This document shows positions 30,459 through 32,414 of a stretch of 32,414 nucleotides of DNA, one piece after another. Origin of the DNA: Deltaproteobacteria bacterium (GTDB lineage Bacteria; Myxococcota; SpSt-1050; JACRCP01); contig JACRCP010000077.1 in assembly GCA_016218965.1 (NCBI GenBank), forward strand, positions 1 through 32,414. Direction: 5' to 3'. The notes under the pieces were generated by a model. The model searched no databases. It had not been told where the DNA came from and was given only the letters and a program-made list of their open reading frames with translations. How positions within the stretch are numbered: position 1 is the stretch's first letter; each line of letters begins with the position of its first letter. The position numbers and the translations under genes are program-made.

Positions 30459-32123
30459 TCACCCCTCCACCCCCAGCACGGCGCACGAGCAGCCGGCGGC
30501 GTCTTCGCCGGAACCGCCGTCGACCTCACCGCCGCCCCCGTACACGTCAAACCACGGCGTGGCTCCCATATCGGGCAGAGGTACGTCCGGCGTTTCGGCA
30601 TCAGGACCACCCGTGTCGCGGAAACCTCCGTCCTGGCACGCCGGATCGGGAACGCCCTCGCAGACCCCCTTGCCGTCGCAGACGTCGTTTATGGTGCATG
30701 AGTATCCGTCGTGGCACGGCGAGCCCGCGGGCTTTGGCGAATAACCGCACGCACCGTTGGAACATGTCCCCGGGGATACCCAACAGAAGATGTCCGGGGG
30801 CTCATCGCAGGTTATGGCCGTACCGTTGCACGTCCCCTGGCCGTCGCACACGTCGTCTTCGGCGCATGCGTCCCCGTCATCACAGGAGGCGCCCTTTGGC
30901 CTGGGGTCATACACGCAAGCGCTGTTTTCGAGCCTCCCATAGGGCACATGACATTCATCGGGAGGCGCGTGGCAGTCGCCGGCGGGCACGCACCTTTCGA
31001 TCTTGTCCATGAAGTGGTTGAGGCAGACGGGACAGTAGGAAAGCAGCCCCGACATCTGGGACGAGCGCATCAGGCATTCATCCTTTGTGGGGCGGTAGTA
31101 GTTGTCGTAAGTGCAGCCCTTGAAACAGCCGGTCCCGGGCGTGCCCGCCCACTTCTTGCACGTAGAATCCCTTGTGCAGTTTGGGCCTTCCCCCCCCCTG
31201 TGTCCTTCATATCCGTACTCGTACTCGTCCCAGAGGCCGCCCATCGAATGCCCGGTCTCGTGGATCACCGCCTCTATCGCCCCTACCAGCAGGTTTTTGT
31301 TCGTTATCGCGTACGAGTCCGGGTCAAAGCACGAACCCCAGTCCAGCGTGGCGGTGCCTCCCCACTCGTTGCTGTTCACGATGACGACGACCTCGTCGTG
31401 GGGTACGGTCGAGGCGACGGAGAGGACGGCCCAGTCGTCGCAGCATATCGCGCGCGCAATGCCGCCACAGTTGTAGAAGCAACCCAGGTCCGTGTAGTTG
31501 TCCAGCCGGTAGATGTTCGTGCGGTTCATGATGCTCGCGTAGGGCTCGACGTCGAAGATGAAGCCCGCGGTGAGGGTCACGACTCTGTGGAAGCTGTCCA
31601 TGTCGGACTGGGTGAACCCGTCGCTGATGAAGAGCAGTTTTAGACAGGTCGCCTCGTCGGGACAGCCCTGGTAGACGATCTCGGACTCGGCGGGGGCGGG
31701 TTGCTCCATACGGAGGCCTTCGAGCCGTATCTCCTCCCTCAACCCCGGGCCGATTACGAGGACCGACTCCGCATCCCCGGGATAAGGGATGTTGACCGAA
31801 AGGGACGGTCGGGGCTGAAAGAACCGTCGCGCCGGTGATCCGTCCGGCCCCGGCGGTACCATGATCGTACGATCGAACGAAAACGGCCGCTCTGTGAAAA
31901 TCCTCCCGTTACAACCCAGGATTCGCACCTTGTACGGTGCGTCGAGCGGGCCCGACCGCCGGTCAACCGCCGCCCGATCCGGATAAGCCATCGTGACGAA
32001 TGCATCCCTCACCGAGACGACGCCGAGGTTGTTCTCCATCCTGATGCTCACAACCCTCTCCGGCCCCGCATGCGCGATGCCCGAGATGAGAACCGCCGCC
32101 GCCATAGTCATCCATCTTCGCAC
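30459..32123 (-). CDS. Secreted M64-family (IgA peptidase-like) metalloprotease
   Basis: 554 residues from GTG 32123, with GGAGGA five bases upstream. It has a signal peptide (MRRWMTMAAAVLISGIAHA, cleaved about 19). Residues about 160-320 are the M64 domain: LLFISDGFTQSDMDSF, then IHETGHSMGGLWDEYEYG with the zinc-binding HETGH at 288-292 and the Asp-Glu-Tyr after it. A Cys-rich region (about 370-500) holds two C-D-D-G-D-x-C and C-x-G-x-G-x-C modules as in other surface proteins here. The C-terminus ends GCSCAVLGVEG: a Cys-x-Cys like the MYXO-CTERM sorting motif, but without the following membrane helix and Arg cluster. It stands 175 bases upstream of the receptor gene. Confidence 0.85.
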   Translation of the reverse strand: MRRWMTMAAAVLISGIAHAGPERVVSIRMENNLGVVSVRDAFVTMAYPDRAAVDRRSGPLDAPYKVRILGCNGRIFTERPFSFDRTIMVPPGPDGSPARRFFQPRPSLSVNIPYPGDAESVLVIGPGLREEIRLEGLRMEQPAPAESEIVYQGCPDEATCLKLLFISDGFTQSDMDSFHRVVTLTAGFIFDVEPYASIMNRTNIYRLDNYTDLGCFYNCGGIARAICCDDWAVLSVASTVPHDEVVVIVNSNEWGGTATLDWGSCFDPDSYAITNKNLLVGAIEAVIHETGHSMGGLWDEYEYGYEGHRGGEGPNCTRDSTCKKWAGTPGTGCFKGCTYDNYYRPTKDECLMRSSQMSGLLSYCPVCLNHFMDKIERCVPAGDCHAPPDECHVPYGRLENSACVYDPRPKGASCDDGDACAEDDVCDGQGTCNGTAITCDEPPDIFCWVSPGTCSNGACGYSPKPAGSPCHDGYSCTINDVCDGKGVCEGVPDPACQDGGFRDTGGPDAETPDVPLPDMGATPWFDVYGGGGEVDGGSGEDAAGCSCAVLGVEG

Positions 32124-32187
32124 AAGCTTCCTCCGTCAAAAGACCCGGCAAGTATACCATTCCCCCCGCCCCCGGCACAGAAGGAAG

Positions 32188-32298
32188 CTACATCATCCGC
32201 GCCTTGTACGGCCCCATCAGGAACACCACCGCCACGATCATCAGCCCGCCCACGTGCCAGCGGTTGAGCTTTCGGCGGATTTCGTTCCTGATAATCAT
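32188..32298 (-). CDS. 36-residue membrane micro-ORF divergent from the transposase gene
   Basis: MIIRNEIRRKLNRW is a basic, amphipathic start, followed by the hydrophobic stretch VGGLMIVAVVFLMG and a short basic end (PYKARMM). GAGGAG lies six bases before the ATG, which is stronger than most sites in the window. The topology (positive inside, single helix) is what one expects for a small inner-membrane protein. It may belong to the chromosome or to the end of the insertion sequence, since it sits 67 bases from the transposase ATG. No family recognised. Confidence 0.5.
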   Translation of the reverse strand: MIIRNEIRRKLNRWHVGGLMIVAVVFLMGPYKARMM

Positions 32299-32304
32299 AG
32301 AAGG

Positions 32305-32360
32305 CTCCTCGTTGAGATCTGTGGGATAATCCCACGGCGAGTAACAACCCCAACGAGGAG
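32305..32360. repeat. Nested palindrome between the micro-ORF and the transposase gene
   Basis: CTCCTCGTTG (32305-32314) and CAACGAGGAG (32351-32360) are perfect inverted copies, and each contains the Shine-Dalgarno sequence of one of the two divergent genes. Inside lies a second palindrome, GTGGGATAATCCCAC (32321-32335). The arrangement could be an operator, a transposase-binding end, or part of an IS110-type non-coding RNA. Confidence 0.6.
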
Positions 32361-32365
32361 GCCAA

Positions 32366-32414
32366 ATGCGAACGCACACAAACAGAGTGTACTGCGGAAT
32401 CGACCTTCATGGCA
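32366..32414 (+). CDS. IS110-family transposase, N-terminal fragment at window edge
   Basis: ATG 32366 has GAGGAG five bases upstream. The 16 visible residues, MRTHTNRVYCGIDLHG, match the IS110/IS1111 DEDD transposase opening, where the first catalytic Asp of the RuvC-like domain lies in G-I-D-x-H. The gene continues beyond the window. This family moves through a circular intermediate, and some members use a non-coding bridge RNA made from the DNA flanking the gene. Confidence 0.65.
   Translation, partial: MRTHTNRVYCGIDLHG
32366..32414 (+). mobile_element. Start of a probable IS110-type insertion sequence (left boundary not determined)
   Basis: Inferred from the transposase N-terminus only. 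The left end of the element would lie upstream of 32366, probably within 32124-32365, but no terminal inverted repeat is expected in most of this family, so I cannot place it. Confidence 0.4.

Overview
The window reads as chromosomal DNA of a high-GC, diderm, uncultured-type bacterium, most likely Myxococcota or a neighbouring former-deltaproteobacterial lineage. The grounds are a large set of lipoproteins in which the lipobox Cys is followed by Asp-Ala-Gly-rich linkers, Cys-rich 'CxxDxDC' repeat proteins, an M64 peptidase with a Cys-rich tail, a TonB-dependent receptor, and a PilZ protein. This is inferred from protein style; no rRNA or tRNA gene is visible to fix the taxonomy.

Region 1 (1-2778, minus strand) is a defence-type island of visibly lower GC. 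It holds a small, HD-less Cas10-type polymerase (AGDD instead of GGDD) joined by an ATGA overlap to a protein with a Csm3-like RAMP domain fused to a second, truncated Csx10-like RAMP domain. A third ATGA-linked frame runs off the window edge. No CRISPR array or adaptation gene is visible here.

Region 2 (2985-8439) holds a hotdog thioesterase, a pseudopilin-like small lipoprotein, a retropepsin-like/PDZ lipoprotein, a DAG-rich lipoprotein, a GbsR/MarR-type regulator and an outer-membrane barrel with a His cluster. Its gaps contain several palindromic repeats: a 160-bp MITE-like element, a REP-like hairpin and a BIME-like doublet.

Region 3 (8514-11560, plus) is a tightly packed PilZ / NapH-NapG-like ferredoxin / glycerophosphodiesterase lipoprotein operon. 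It is followed by a convergent 855-residue Cys-rich repeat lipoprotein (11755-14322, minus).

Region 4 (14585-15434) is a MazF/PemK-type toxin-antitoxin pair framed by two 53-bp direct repeats. Region 5 (15640-22434, plus) has a GH57/GH38-like lipoprotein, panB, a transsulfuration-type PLP enzyme with two GNRA-capped hairpins in its leader, a duplicated bacterial PH-like membrane protein, a 45-residue ORF and a catalytic-residue-lacking SDR protein.

Region 6 (22488-32123, minus) is a cell-surface run: a membrane metallophosphoesterase, DAG-rich lipoproteins, a ceramidase-like lipoprotein, a TonB-dependent receptor coupled to a lipoprotein, and an M64 peptidase. Region 7 (32188-32414) has a 36-residue membrane micro-ORF divergent from the start of an IS110-type transposase, with nested palindromes between them.

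Heptanucleotide tandem arrays and other short dispersed repeats occur across the window, mostly at gene ends.
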